Notes under the pieces: generated by a model
Databases searched by the model: none
What the model was told of the DNA's origin: nothing
Seen by the model: the letters and a program-made list of their open reading frames with translations, nothing else
Shown here: one piece after another, positions 39,310 to 52,700 of the stretch
How the letters are laid out: every line of letters begins with the position of its first letter
Numbering within the stretch: the stretch's first letter is position 1
From: Cymbomonas tetramitiformis
Lineage: Eukaryota; Chlorophyta; Pyramimonadophyceae; Pyramimonadales; Pyramimonadaceae
Direction of reading: 5' to 3'
Assembly: GCA_001247695.2 (NCBI GenBank)
Contig: LGRX02035220.1
Location: forward strand, 1 to 64,000
DNA length: 64,000 bases
Translations under genes and position numbers: made by a program

Positions 39310-41215
39310 TCGAAGTAGGCGGTATCTTGTCACGGCCCCGCCCTGTTCCTGAATGCTCCTCGCATCGACTGGGATGATGGTGGGCTGGCTTTTGTCGGCG
39401 GACCTCATGCCGTTCAGTGTGTTTGTGTTTGCTTGATGTGTTGGGCCTTCGGACGCTCCTCCCATCTCTAGATCTCTAGATGTCTTCACCGCACATAGCA
39501 AGAGGGCACATAACCAGAGTATTCCTATCTGTTGTGCGGGAGGAAACGAGTGCTGGGGATGCAAACTTTTTGCTTTGTCCAGTATACCTTTGCTGCTGCA
39601 TTGGTAGTCGGGCAGCCAGGCTTGGAGTGCCCATTACCCGTGGCGTGTGGCTTGTATGGCAGTGCTCAAGCTTCTTTTGGCTAAGTCTACATCTCACCGG
39701 TAAGATACGGGTAAAGGGTGTGGGCAAATCCCTCACTCGCTAAATGATTGGGGTTGGAATCACGGTCTTGTGCATGTTGCATGGCATGAGTGTTTGGACA
39801 CCGAGTAAGCTCTTGTTGGGATTTGCTTGATGTGGTGGTCGGGCCTTTGGGCGCTCCTTACGTTTCTAGATGTATGTACGCTTATCCTTGGACCGACTCC
39901 TTTGGCACACCATAGCCGCAGAAGACCGGATATATGTATGTGTATGTGTGTCTATTGGAAGGATCCCCAACGGCCCCACACTTTCTCTTCTTTTACTAGA
40001 ACGTGTTTATGGTATCTTGTCACGACCCCACCCTATTCCAACTTGTTCTCTCGTGTGTCCCTGTCGTATCTTCTTGGCGGGCATCGCCTCTTGGGAAACA
40101 AGGCAGACTATTGTGCCTTCGCTTCAAGGAAAGCCATGGGGTGGTGACATTCACACTCTCGTGTCTTCCCTTGACTTTCGCAGGATGCACTCCGCATGTG
40201 GGAACTATACGATGTTTTCTTTTGTGTGTGTCCACAGTGCTTGCTGGGCACACGTTCGCATGGGGCGCCCGGATCAGTTAGGGGGCGCCCAGGACAGTTA
40301 GGGGGCGCCCAGGACAGGTAGGGGGCGCCCAGGACAGGTAGGGGACGCCCAGGACAGGTAGGGGGCGCCCGGGAGGTAGGGGCGCCCGGGACAGGTAGGG
40401 GGAGCCTGGGACAGGTAGGGGGCGCCCAGGACAGGTAGGGGGCGACCAGGACAGGTAGGGGGCGACCACCGCCATGATTTTCTTCCCAAGGGGACGTGTA
40501 GTACAGCGCTTGATGACATCCCAACGGCCCCACACTCTCTTTTGTTTACTTGGATGTGTCTGCGGCATCTTGTCTCGGCCGCGCCTTGCTTCTGCATGCT
40601 TCCTTTATCCGCTGGGATGCTGGTGGGTTGACTTTGGTTGGCGTGCCTATTGCTGGTCGGTGTGTGCCTACCTTCGATGAGTTTTGAAATCCTCTCATCA
40701 TCCATGCCGGCAATACTTAATGTGCACGTATTATGAGCCTCCAGGGGGGGTTGCATGCCACGAGAACACATTTACTCTGCGTTACCCGCGGGTGCTGGTG
40801 CGTCATAAGTGAGGCGTCAGGGATTCATGCCAACGGGCGTCATTATTAACATGATTCCATCTTTCAGTTTGTTTTGTGTGGTGCCACATCACGGCCACGC
40901 CTTGCTCTTGCTCACTTCTTTCATCCGTGGAGATGTTAGCGGGGTGGTCTTCGACCCGTATCTCTTGCCGTTCATCGTGGGGGACCTGTCAGTTGAACCA
41001 CTCTAGTCAATGCGACCCAGCTTGATTGATGAACTTCGAGCGTGACGTGATGTGCTTAATGTCGTAGCTGGGCCTTCGAGTGCTCCGCACATCTCGATGT
41101 GGTACCATGTAATAGCCCCGGTGTGCGGTGGCATGATCCTGTCATCCACAAGGGCGATATGAGCTGACTTTGGTTGGCAACCCCCCTGTCATTTGGTGTG
41201 TATTTGTATTCACAT
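39310..41215 (+). repeat. Dispersed repeat family, several diverged copies
   Basis: Related ~150-bp segments occur near 39310-39480, 39830-40060, 40550-40690, 40880-40990 and 41050-41215. They share strings like TATCTTGTCACGGCCCCGCC, CTGGGATGATGGTGGG and GGGCCTTCGGACGCTCC. A further copy lies inverted at 44335-44495. Identity unknown; perhaps SINE- or satellite-derived. Confidence 0.6.
40276..40468. repeat. 20-bp minisatellite, ~10 copies
   Basis: Unit AGGGGGCGCCCAGGACAGGT with point variants; two units carry small deletions. Confidence 0.9.
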
Positions 41216-41746
41216 GACTGTGCTGCACACCTATGCGTACCAACTAATGATAGGCGCATATGAGCAAAATGAGTGTTGTGCCTTAGAAATTAGTGGAAGC
41301 AACCGTAAAGATAAGGAATTCAAACCCGTACACGATAGGCAACCCATCTAGCACCATCCCGAGGAGCTCGGATAATTTCAAAGGTTTTTTCCCCAAATCA
41401 TAGCGCCCTTCAATTGGAGCTGGTACGCTTAGGTGGTACATATTTAGATCGTGTATATTTGTGTGAGATCACACAGTTAGTTTAGTTGCACAACCATATG
41501 TCCAAAATCGCCTGATATATCGAAGTGATGTTTATGGCAATTTGAAACCTATAAAGAGTAGCATTTTGATGTCAAATTGGAATCGTTTTGGTGCTCTGTG
41601 CGGGATGCTGCAGGTCACAAGAATGCACTGCCGGCTCGGATGGCGTGGCCTCACAAGGTATGTTTTGAAAGTGGCAGGTGATGCTTAACAATGCTTTGTG
41701 TCTTTGTCATTCCCCCCGTAACATTCCTGAGATATCTATCTGACAG

Positions 41747-41961
41747 ATCTGCCGGAAGATGATGTTGCGCTGCAACTCCGGGCGCAAGCATTGGAGCAAA
41801 AGTTGCGTGATCGTCAGCATAAGCAACTGCAATTACATCAACGTATGCAAGATAGAATGGAATGCCAACTTCAGATGCAAAAAGAGCTATTAAGTTTCGA
41901 GGAGCAGTTGCAAAGCTCTGAGGAGCAAAGCCGACAAGTGCTTGAGGGCAAATTTTCATAG
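41747..41961 (+). CDS. Terminal exon of a Gln-rich coiled-coil protein
   Basis: After acceptor TATCTGACAG a frame runs 71 codons to TAG at 41959: DLPEDDVALQLRAQALEQKL, then QRMQDRMECQLQMQKEL and FEEQLQSSEEQSRQVLE. It is a strong heptad-type coiled coil with no start codon of its own, which fits a last exon. Upstream exons are not resolved. The frame on the opposite strand across this stretch has no such pattern. Confidence 0.5.
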
Positions 41962-43367
41962 CCATAGAATCAGCTAGACACACGTGATACATGTGATGTA
42001 TATACTACGGATATCGTATTTGTACCTTGGTAATCATGCATAACGTGATGATTGAAGATTACATTCACTAAACATTCATACGTATCCCACAGAGAATAGG
42101 CATAGATCCCACATGCATATCGGGAAATACATATTTTGGTGATTTATCGCCCACAAACGAAGTACGTATAATGATGTCGGGATAAAAACTAAGGATTTCA
42201 GGAATGATGTAATGCACTATAAATGTAAAGGCCTCCATTTCAGGTCGAAAAACCGTCTTACAAAGTTGTCTAATATGAGATGCGATGCACCCCACCAGAG
42301 TACATCACACCACTGATTCGACTCTATCATGTGCTAGTTGTGGCACTTGCATGGTGACCCTTGTTTCACCAACAAAAGCGAATTATTATTACTTTCAACT
42401 TAAACTTGAGCTCAAATTTTGTTCGCTAGCAATTAAAAAAGAAGAAGGCAACCTACGATTACACCACAGCACGTTCGAACTTCGTTTATGCCACGGATGA
42501 ATCTTAGTAACTTTCTTACCGGCAACTTCGTACGAATGTGCAATACCTGAGCTCTGTGTGTGCGACTACGGCCCGTCCGGTTATATGCGCATAAACAGTG
42601 CGCTGAAAGCTCATCAGTGGATGCGCAGACCGAAAAATGGTTTTGACTGGCTTGAAGACGAATGCTTTGCATACCCGTGCCACATATATACGCTCCCAAA
42701 TAGGGCGGCTTCGCCCGTAGTGGAGCAGACCGGCCCTGCTCTACTCCGAATCCGTTTTTCACGAGGACAAAATTCTTCTGGCAACAAACATATAGCCCAT
42801 TCCTATATGGCCACGGTTGACCCGACTGCCATAGGTGCCATACATGGCATATTCCGTAATTTGTACTAAAGGTTTTACCTCGTCGGGTCCGATGAACGGT
42901 TGCAAGCTTTGACAAGCGCTGGGAGTCGATTACTACTCTACCCTCGTGTAGTAATCGTTTCATTACTATTTCCTGAATGCCCCACTGCTGATTTGGCCAG
43001 AACTACGAAGGGGCAATATCCACGGAGCTGCTGCGGCCGCGCACCCTTCATCGACGAGAACAAGGTGGAGGACCTCTCTTAATCCGGCGTATAGGGTGGA
43101 TCACTGAATTAATCAAATATTTGATCTGGCACTGGCGGGCGTGCCATTGCTAGATATGCACACTATAGTGCTTATGGTGGCCGCCTGATTTGCACCTCCC
43201 CCTCCCTTCACCTCCGCAATATATGGCATTAAGAACTTGCACCAAGTTCATTAATTGAAATCGCTGCACATGGGCACCCAGATGATGCACCAGAGATGCT
43301 TGGCGCTATTGCAGATTATCTGCATCCAGCGCGGCACCACAAGCCACTTCGTCAATAGTTCACTCAA
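41962..43367. other. No gene seen between convergent genes
   Basis: The only longer ORFs (42558-42869 plus, 42433-42963 minus) overlap each other and show no recognisable domain. A short hairpin lies near 42716-42748. Confidence 0.45.
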
Positions 43368-43700
43368 TTAGGCGGCAGAAAACCTGCAATAGTGCAAACA
43401 GGAATGAAACACAAGGGAGCCTAATATCCATCTTGACTTAGCAAAAACGATTCTAGATGCATCCGTCCTCAGCAATATCTTCATCAAATTAATGTAATAT
43501 GACTTTTTGCCACGCCATGAGATGCCGCACCTAAAAAATGTAGCAACGAGGATCAGGAGGATCAGAGTTCCCAGCATAGCACTAAGCATCCAGCCAATTG
43601 CACTCCCCGATACACTCTCCACATTCTCAACGACCAGCATGCAAAGGAGGACAAAGTGCGCGTTGAACAACAGCGCCAACGACACGTAGTCGTCGAAATC
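43368..43700 (-). CDS. Giant gene, last exon (two transmembrane helices)
   Basis: Acceptor TTTGCCAG, then DFDDYVSLALLFNAHFVLLCMLVV and IGWMLSAMLGTLILLILVATFF, then a 48-residue basic tail. It joins in phase 0 to the exon ending at 44131. Confidence 0.8.
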   Translation of the reverse strand, partial: DFDDYVSLALLFNAHFVLLCMLVVENVESVSGSAIGWMLSAMLGTLILLILVATFFRCGISWRGKKSYYINLMKILLRTDASRIVFAKSRWILGSLVFHSCLHYCRFSAA

Positions 43701-46700
43701 CTGGCAAACCGGTCCCTCAAAACACAAACGATCAGCAGATCACCAACAACCGGTTGCACTCTCACTGGCCGTCAACTGGCCTCGTCGACAATGACCCGTC
43801 CACCGGCCTCCCCTGTCGACCCGATTTATTGGCATCCTCTAAGAGCCTGTCACCTGGCCTCCACCAATGAAACCAATGGGTAATCTTACATGCACATGCT
43901 TCTTATATACATATACATATACTACTACTGCTACTACTCCTACTACTCCTACTACTGCTGCTTCTGCTACTGCTGCTGTTACTACTACTCGGGTTGCAGC
44001 CTCCCGATGGTAACGAATGTGTGAAGAGGGCGGCGATACTGCTATGCATTTAGAGGGGGTTTTCCTATATATCCTATATTTCATGGGAGAGACAATAACC
44101 TGCCGAGAGGTCAGTGGCACCGGGAGGCACCTTCTTGAAGGGGCGCAGGTGAGCCTCTGTGAGGAGAGCAGTGAAACTAACGAGGAGGGCAAAGACAATG
44201 TCGAGGTCACTGTCCCACATCTGCAGCAGGACGATCGCGGACGTCTGCATCATGCGCCGGAAGATGTCCACACACGGCCAGAAGTACAGGTGTCGTCGGT
44301 AAGGTCCCACAAGCTGCTCGCCCACCCCGCCCGTCCGAGCACACCCAACACTGCATCTGCAACGATCATGGAGTTAGCACACACACACACAAACTAAGCG
44401 GCATGAGGCTCGCTGACAAAAGCCAGCCCACCATCATCCCAGTGGATGTGAGAAGCATTCAAGAACAGGGCGGGGCTGTGCGCACCACCGTGATAAAAGG
44501 TGTTTAAAGCTGTGATACCACCAGCACACGAGGACACAAGAAGGAGCGCGCCGCGGTCACGAGGAGGAGCGCGCCGCGGTCACGAGGAGGAGCGCGCCGC
44601 GGCCACGAGGAGGAGCGCGCCGCGGCCACGAGGAGGAGCGCGCCGCGGCCACGAGGAGGAGCGCGCCGCGGCCCCAAGGAGGAACGCGCCGCGGACACGA
44701 GGAGGAGCGCGTCGCGGCCACGAGGAGGAGCGCGCCGCGGCCCCGAGGAGGAGCGCGTCGCGGCGGGGACGCGTAAGAGCTCACCATTTTGAAGTACAAG
44801 GCCACACTCTTGTCGGCCTCCAGGAACGAGAGCGGCGATTCCACCATTTCCCCGTGCTGTCCGAGGACCTGCGTGCGCCAACCCTCTTTAAGGCGGGTGG
44901 GTGTGCTGCGTGCGGCCCTTGCAATGAGGTGAGGCTGCCAGCGAGCTCGTGCACCGTTGCTGGCAGCGCTGTGCGGGGACCCCACGACGCGGTGAACTGC
45001 GGCCGTGCAGCCGCGAGATAGAGATACAAGACACGAGATAGAGATTAACCCTAAAACCCCCAAAACCCTAAAAATAAACCCAATAAACCCTAAAACCATA
45101 AACCCTGAAACCCTAAAAAGACTTGAGCAGGATTGAGGGGGGGAGCGGGCGCTGCACCTGTATCATGGGAACTGTCACCTTGACCCGCACGGAGCCTTCC
45201 CGCTCGGCATTCATGAAGACTCGAAGCAGGAAGGAGGGCCAGGACTCGATGTGCTGGGGTGGCTTCATCGCATAGAATGTGTCCGGAATTCCTGTGGCGC
45301 CCTCCCCCTCCTGCAAGGTTAAACCCCTCTTGACGCCAACATCAAGTAACATTCCCTATTCATCTGCACAGCCCATACTGCCGCAATCTGGATTGTTGGC
45401 ACGCATGTGCCATGCATGTGAACCGAAGACCGCGGTCACGCCTCTGGCTCGACCAGCCGCCGCGGGATCACCTTCAACCGGCTGCCATGCAAGCGTCACT
45501 GGAAAACCTACCTAGGATGCGATCTCCACCAAACCTCTCGATATGGAACGTGTAGAACATCTCAAGCTCCTCCTCCTCCGCCTCCTCCTCCTCGTCTTCC
45601 GCGTCCTCCTGCCTTGTCAGCTCGATCTGCTGAGGAACCTGATCTGCATCTGGGCCATCCTCGCTCCCTGCCACGTGGAAACCCGCAATGTTGATCTCAC
45701 TGTTGCCGGCCAGAGTGCTACCCTCTCGAGAGGTAATACAAGACGCACCCTCCACGCGCCCCCCACGTCTGCATGAGCTGGCATGAAGTCGCCACGCGCC
45801 CCTCCGAATGACGTGGCACCGCCAGCCTGCTTGCGCCCGGAGTGCGCTGTGTACAGGACAGCTGGCAAAAGGTGAACGATACCCATAATCGAGGGCACCT
45901 CAAAGCAGAGCGCCCTCTCAGGCCGGCGAGCGCCGCAAGCCTCGGAAGTTGGGCCAAGCCCCGCCCTCGCAGGGCAAAGGGTCGACGAGTCGCCACCCAT
46001 ATTTCAACCACGAAGGTCGGGAAAAGTAGCGCACGTCTGGGTAACGGCAACAATTTGCCTCGTGATCTAGCTGTACTCCCGAGCCGCTGGATGGGAGCAC
46101 GCGCCGCGCCGCTGGATGGGAGCACGCGCCGCGCCGCTGGATGGGAGCACGCGTCACGCCGCTGGATGGGAGCACGCGCCGCGCCGCTGGATGGGCCTTC
46201 TCTGGTCAGTCCACGCGCCGTGCGGCATGGAGGAGCAGCACCAAGTCGGACTCGTGGGACCATTTCTGGGAAGGTGATGTCGGCCCAACAGGGACTTACC
46301 GGGGGATTCGCCGCCGAGCCAGAGGGGCTCGAGGCGAGTGACACCGGAACTGGGAGAGGAGTGGAAGTCCAGAGCGAGCGCGGAGGAGAAACCCGTGGGA
46401 TTGGCCTGCTTCTCGCATATCACAAGCTTGGAGTGATGGCAAAATTTGAGGGTCAGGAACAGAGCCGCCGGCCATGCCAGCACGTAGCCCAACATCAACA
46501 CCGCCGCTAGCACGAACATCCAATAAACCCCTGCAGCGACCACATGCGGCTCAGCCTCCCTGCCTGGCTGCTGCGACCAATTGGCGCTGCTGTGCCGCCC
46601 AGCTTCGAGCCGTACCCAAGCGAGCACCCGCCTTGGGACGGGTCTCTGGAAGATGCCTTTTGGGGCACAAAAGCACGAATATGCCCAGGCACATCTCATT

Positions 46701-49700
46701 TGACATTGATGCCTTGACGCCATCCTCGGGACGAAACGTCCGTGGAACACCCCGACTGCCATCCAATAAAGAAATGCGTCCGAGGCTGCAGCAGGCGAGG
46801 CTGCAGCAGGCAAGGTCATTGGTGCGCAAAGCACATCAAATCGAGAGCAGTGCACCTCAGAATCCGAGCCAGGATGTTTAGACGCGCGTGATTGGCCAGG
46901 ACGCACACACCCGCACGATTGGCCATGATGTACAGACGCGCATGATTGGCCAGGACGCACCGACACGCGCAATTGGCCAGGATGTACAGACGTGCACGAT
47001 TGGCCAGGATACAAAGACAGGCGGAATTGGACCATGAGCAGTGGCACAGAGCACTGCAGCAGCGCGGACAGAGTGGATAGGGTGCCGGCGGGGCTCCTCC
47101 ACCAATGAGCATACTGGGATATTGATCGCTGCGTTCAGAGGAATCTGAGCCATGCAGTCATTGCGCAGACAAGCCGGCCGTGACCCACCGGTGTAACACT
47201 GCACCGTCGCGTCCGCCACCAGCCAATGGGGCGCGCTCTTGTCCTCGCAACCGTACTCACACTCAGCTTTGAAGTACGCCTGAACGCAATCTCCAACAGT
47301 GCGTCAGAGGGAAATGCAAAAAGAACAGGAACGGGTCCCTCTGGGTGTGCTGGATGCTGCCAAGTACCCCCTGGGCTTGAAATTGAACCAAGCCACACCA
47401 TCTCACCTCCACTCCCCACCATGGCCGTTTGCTTACTAAGATAATCCAATCTGCCATTAGTGCGAATCGGCGCAGGCGGGCGATCGCAAGAGAGCAGCGC
47501 GCAAAATACACCTCCCCCCCTCTCTCTCAACATGCTACATATTTAACACCTCTCCCTTGGGCAACCCCCTCCCACACCATATGATCAGCGGCTCCCTTGA
47601 GACAACCAGTACCGTTCGATCAACATTTCCCTCCCCCGTTCAAATGATTGGTGCAGTCTTGCAAAAGGTCCAGGCAAGGACCTACTCTCTGATCCACCCC
47701 CTCCCCCCCACCACTACTCACGAACCTTGCACAATAATCAACGGCCTTCTCTTTGCCAAGCCTTGCTAACCCCGACACCATATGATCAACTGGTCCCTCT
47801 CAGCCCCACCTCACACAGTGCTCCATCGACGGCTCCCGGCCTTTCAGGCCTGCCCCGCCTGGCCCCTACGGCGTGGCACCCCGCGCACTACTGCCATCAA
47901 GCGCCGCACCTGCTCGCAGTGGAAGAGGGAGACCATGGTGGCGGCAACGCCGGTGTGCACAAAGTTCATCAGGTAGAGACCACACCATACTGCGGCCGCC
48001 TTCGCGCTCTCCCCCTTTCTCCGTGATGCCTTCACCCACACTGACGCTGCCACGCCCACGATCAACCCGGGGAGCACAGCCTGCAGCCAGGGGCAACAAC
48101 AGAAGCCACCCGTTAGAACCGAGCCGAGGTTTGCTACATGCAGAGGTGGACGTCTCCGAGCCCCTCACATTGTGAACGCTCACTGCCCACGCATGCGCGT
48201 CCAGCAGAGAATCGATTCCGAAATGCCGTCGTCTGCTCCGTCCAGGTTGCAGGTGGAGCACAGAAGCGGTGCGGCAGTGACGTTGGATGATCTTCCGAGG
48301 CATGAGAGCAGGCGCACCCCCCGATGCATGGGCTTCCCCAGGTGCTGGATGGTGAAGGCTCAGCAGTGAAAGGGGTGATAGTACAGGGCCGTGGCCATTT
48401 GCGGGCGGGTGTGCCCATGCGCCCACTGGAACGGCCGAGGAGGCAGCCATGTCTCATACACCGGAACCGTCGCTGTGTCTCTCTGCACACGCGAGCGTCG
48501 GCAATGCGTGTGCGCGCTTACAGCGAGCTGTGACCCTAATAGGGTGTTTCCGAGCGGAGGAATGAGCACGAGAGATCTCACTCGACAAATCGGAACCAAG
48601 CCCGCGGTGCAGAGTGTAGACGGGGACACGGGAGGTACACCCCAGCCGGCAGTGCGGAGTGGGGCGTGGGGATGTGGGAGGTAACCCTCGAGGCTGGAGG
48701 CTTCACCTTAAAGACAAACTCGTAGTAGAATTCGCCGGCACCGTTCGCGCTCAAGCCAAGGCTGTCCCGCAGGCACGAGGCGCTGATGAAGCGGAAGAAG
48801 GGCACGTTCACGATGCTCACCACTTGCAGCAGGTCGCGGAGGTGCGCCGGCACCTTGTCTCCAAAAATAAAGACGAACAGGCCAAGTACCTGAGACGAAA
48901 CGCGCGAGGCGCTCATCCCGCCGCCTCACGCGAGGCGTCATCGGAATGCCCAGCCCTTGCGGTCGCAGCGGCCCGAGGGAGCTCCCAGCAGAATGTGAAT
49001 GTCGAAGCACCAAAGTTGAACCGCTCTCATCTCTCACCGGTCACATCCTCTCACCTGCGCCTGCCATGCAATGCCTCCAGGTGCTGCGGAGGGGGTCGGA
49101 CTTCTTGCCAAGCGCAAAAGCACCGCCGATGGAGAACCATGTTACAGGGGCATTGCGGGCCATGTTACAGGGCCACGGCAAGAGAGTTCACGCGTTTTTC
49201 TGGTTCTAGCTTGCACGCAGCTGCCCATCGGCCAGTCCCTGTTCCTACACGGAGCTCCCTCCCCCCTGCCGCACACCTGGAGGGAGTGCATGACGCTGTT
49301 GGTGACTCCCGCTGTGACGGGATGCACGTCATCATTGAAGTCGTACTTCAGGCCCGTGTCCTTCCGCGGCACGAAGAGCTTGAAGGTGGCGAGCCCGAAG
49401 ATCAGCGCCAGGGAGAGCATCAGCCCGAGGAGCTGCATCCAGGCCCCCACTCCCGAAGAGCTGCATTTGCCGCAGGTGCCCGAAGGGGTGCTCTCCCACC
49501 CGTCCAAGCAGCCGCCGCATTTGATGACGCCCTCGTCATAGCCCTCCGCGCACAAGCTCATGTTCGCCACACCCGCAAAGGCGGCCGTGGAGCGCGCGTC
49601 CGCGGCGGCGCCCTCCGCCGGCGTGCAGGCGCTCTGCGGGTGGCACTCGTAGACGCGGCGCAGCACGCACTCCCCGCCCATGCAGTATTGCGCCTGGGGC

Positions 49701-52700
49701 GCCAGCCAATATCCTTCCTGCATTACGCCACATGGGCGCAAGGGGCGGGGGCCGGGGCGCAATGGGCGAGTAAGCTCCAGGAAGAGTATCAGCGGCCACG
49801 CCTCGCTGGCATCAAAACGGCCCACAGCTTCAATTGCATCAGGAGACACTGACGGCGTCCCATGCGACCCCTCATCCGACGTATTTGCATCATGCTGGGG
49901 GACAGACACCCGCATCCGAGTCTTCTTCTGCGCTAATGACACTAGTTGGAGCCGCGAGAGACGCCTGGCAGTGTAGGCGCAGTTGCCGGTGGTCGGTGGA
50001 GGAACGTGGAGGACTGCAGCATGGCCCTCGTGCCTTCGCTCAGCCGGCGACGAGCTTGGACTTGGTTCAGGATGGGAGAATGGAGGTACGCTGGTCATCT
50101 ATATGCAGGTGTGATCAAAGGAACTGTGCATGCCCGGATGGCGGATGGCAGCGACCCCACTAAAACTTTCTTTACATCAAAACCGAGGCCCTTTCCCCAC
50201 AGTGCGCCTCCCGGCAGTGCCTAGCAACTACGACGTGTGCCTGTCAAGAAAGCTTGCGCTGCAAGGGCGAGGAGGGCCAGGGTCCACGAACCGCCACAGA
50301 AAAAGCCTCCATTCCGCCACAGATGACTCCGTCAGTCACATCAGCGCACCGAATACAGCCCTGAGCAGCCCCCTCCATAACCCCAAGCTTCCGGCTCACC
50401 CGGCTTGTAAGCCTGTTTCGACGGTCCGAAGGCTGGAACTGCATTGCTTGAGTGATGCAGCGAGAGAGCTGACACGGCGAGGGGAATCTGCTGTTCGAAA
50501 GCGCCCCCCGGCCCAAACTGCCTCGTAGCTCAAGGGGCGACCCACGAGGAATGACCCGATGCCCGCGAGCTTGTGCATCACGTCCGGCGAGCATGCGCAC
50601 GAGGAGTGGGCTGCCGGCATTGGGGGAGGGGAGTCTCGTAGGCAGGACGAGCGGGTGACCTAAACCACAACAGCGGACGATTTGAACAGTTCCTATCAGT
50701 CAACACCGATGCAGTTCCTTCCGGGAAGCTGCCTCCGGAGTGCAGACAGAAGTGGTGGCAGGAGCTGGCCAGGGCCGAGGAGGGCCACCGCGGAATGCGC
50801 AAGAGTGAGAGGGAGGCGCCACAAACTCATCCCGGAGTGCGCAGCTGCGACCGTGAGTGGATGACACCATCCAGCGTGCCACGTCATCAGGGAACTCGAC
50901 ATTGGGGGTGGCGAAGTAGCGATAGGTCCGGTACCTGCGCGTTGTAGCTCAGGGCCTCAAGGAGAAAGCCCGACGGGCAATGCAGGACTGTGCTATAGGG
51001 AGTGCCTTGCACCGCTGACCGCCCATCTTCGGTCGGGGCAACGGTGATGATCACCCGCCCGCCCATGTGCGTGCCTGCGGCTATCTCGAGAAGGTGGTAC
51101 AGCGCGCCTCCGCTGCGCACTGCCGAGGATTTCGCCCCAAACTCCGCTGCCGATTCCCTCGCGTACACCTGCAGGCCACGCGCCGAGAGCTGACAAGCGA
51201 CCACTTCCAGTGGGGAGCAGTCGCGCGTTGCTGCACGCACCCACTAGGGGGTACTCACCCATTGAGTTGGAGGGTGTATGGTGAACTGGAGGGTGTATGG
51301 TGAACCGGGGGCTTCTCACCGCGGAGTATCTGGTGCGTGAAGGGCCATCGGAGACGGCACCTGAATCGAGAAGCTGTCATCTGTATCACTGCGGAGGTTG
51401 CTGAAGGCGTCATACGCGAGCACGTAGACCTTCTCGGACAGGCCTGTGCCCGTCTCCGCCGTGCTGACATACATCGGATCTGCAAACCCCGCAGCTAGCA
51501 GCAGTTCCGAGTTTCGGCCGGTGCCCGTCTGCTCCCACCCCCCCCAAGGGCCGCGTGAGCGAGCTGGCGGGCGCTGCAGGCTCCCAGGCCACACGCACGA
51601 GCGGCGCGGACGGAAGGCCGGTTCAGACTGTGGAGCGCGGCCAGGCTCCGCCAGGGCGCTCGCTGCCGCGCGCCACGCAGTGAACGAGGGGAGCAGTCAA
51701 CGAGGGGCCTACGATCAGATTTCCGCGGATACTGGAATGCTTGCTGACGATGTTGGCCAGCGCCGGCTCCCGCAGAGCGCGCGCCTCCGCCGCAGAACTC
51801 GGGTGCACTCTGGATTGTTACTGTGCCTCGAGGGTCGCCAGCTAGGGTTTCTATTTCGGCTTTGCCGCGACCAAAGGAGGAGCCTCCACACGCACCGCAT
51901 GGAAGATCTCGCACTTCTCCGGCGCGGCCGCCCCCGGCACCACTTCCAGCACCGTGGGCTCCCCCAGCACCTGTTCAAATCCTAGCAGCACCTCCACTGT
52001 GTACGTGCCCGTCACCGTGAAGTTGCCCTCCACCTTGTATGCGGATTCCGCCTCAGAATACATCGGCGGCGCCAGCTGTTCCACGCCTATGGGCCCAGAG
52101 AGCTGGGCAACGAAGACGTCCCCACCTGTGCATCCCCACAGGACGCCCCGCCACTCCCGAGATCCCCTCCACCAATCAGAGCAAGGATATTGGCTGCGCG
52201 AGGAACAGCTTAGGAGCAGAAGTCGAGGGCGCTCGCACTTGATGCGTTTTTGCGGTGCGTGCATGCAGGCACCGGGTTCGAGATGCACTATTGGTGAGCT
52301 CGCGGCAGGGATCGCGCAGGGACCACGAAGATGCCACAGTGCTTCCATCTTAAATATGAAACGTGTGGTAAAAAGACATGCTGGTGGCTTCACACTCAAC
52401 CAGTCCCCTCCTCTCCGCACAGCTCTCTGACCCTCCGGTTCGAGAGCGCTCACCAAGCTCCACCGGCAGCTCTGGCGGGGGAGGGGGGGGGGAGGAGGCA
52501 CCGTCCTCGAGCCGCAGGTTGCCGTACGCATCCCGCGCATGGACTGTCAGCACAAAAAATGTTCCTGCGGCCACCTTTGCTGAGAAGGTGGCGTTGGTGC
52601 CAACGTCGGTGTCGGCGAGGATGTCAAACGTTGTCCGCTGAAGACCACACCTCCCCAGGCCTCCCGCCCCCACCACATTGTCCACTCGACGGGTGGCAAG

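Noticed and set aside
40276..40468. CRISPR-like regular repeats
   Set aside because: Units are directly adjacent with no unique spacers; this is a minisatellite in a nuclear genome.
42433..42963. 176-codon minus-strand ORF
   Set aside because: Overlaps another ORF of similar size on the plus strand; neither has recognisable motifs or splice context.
44500..45021. Arg/Glu-rich plus-strand ORF (repeated RGHEEER)
   Set aside because: Product of the 23-bp minisatellite read in rotating frames; no other coding sign.
48659..49852. 397-codon plus-strand ORF
   Set aside because: Antisense to in-phase exons of the giant gene that carry transmembrane helices and Cys spacing.
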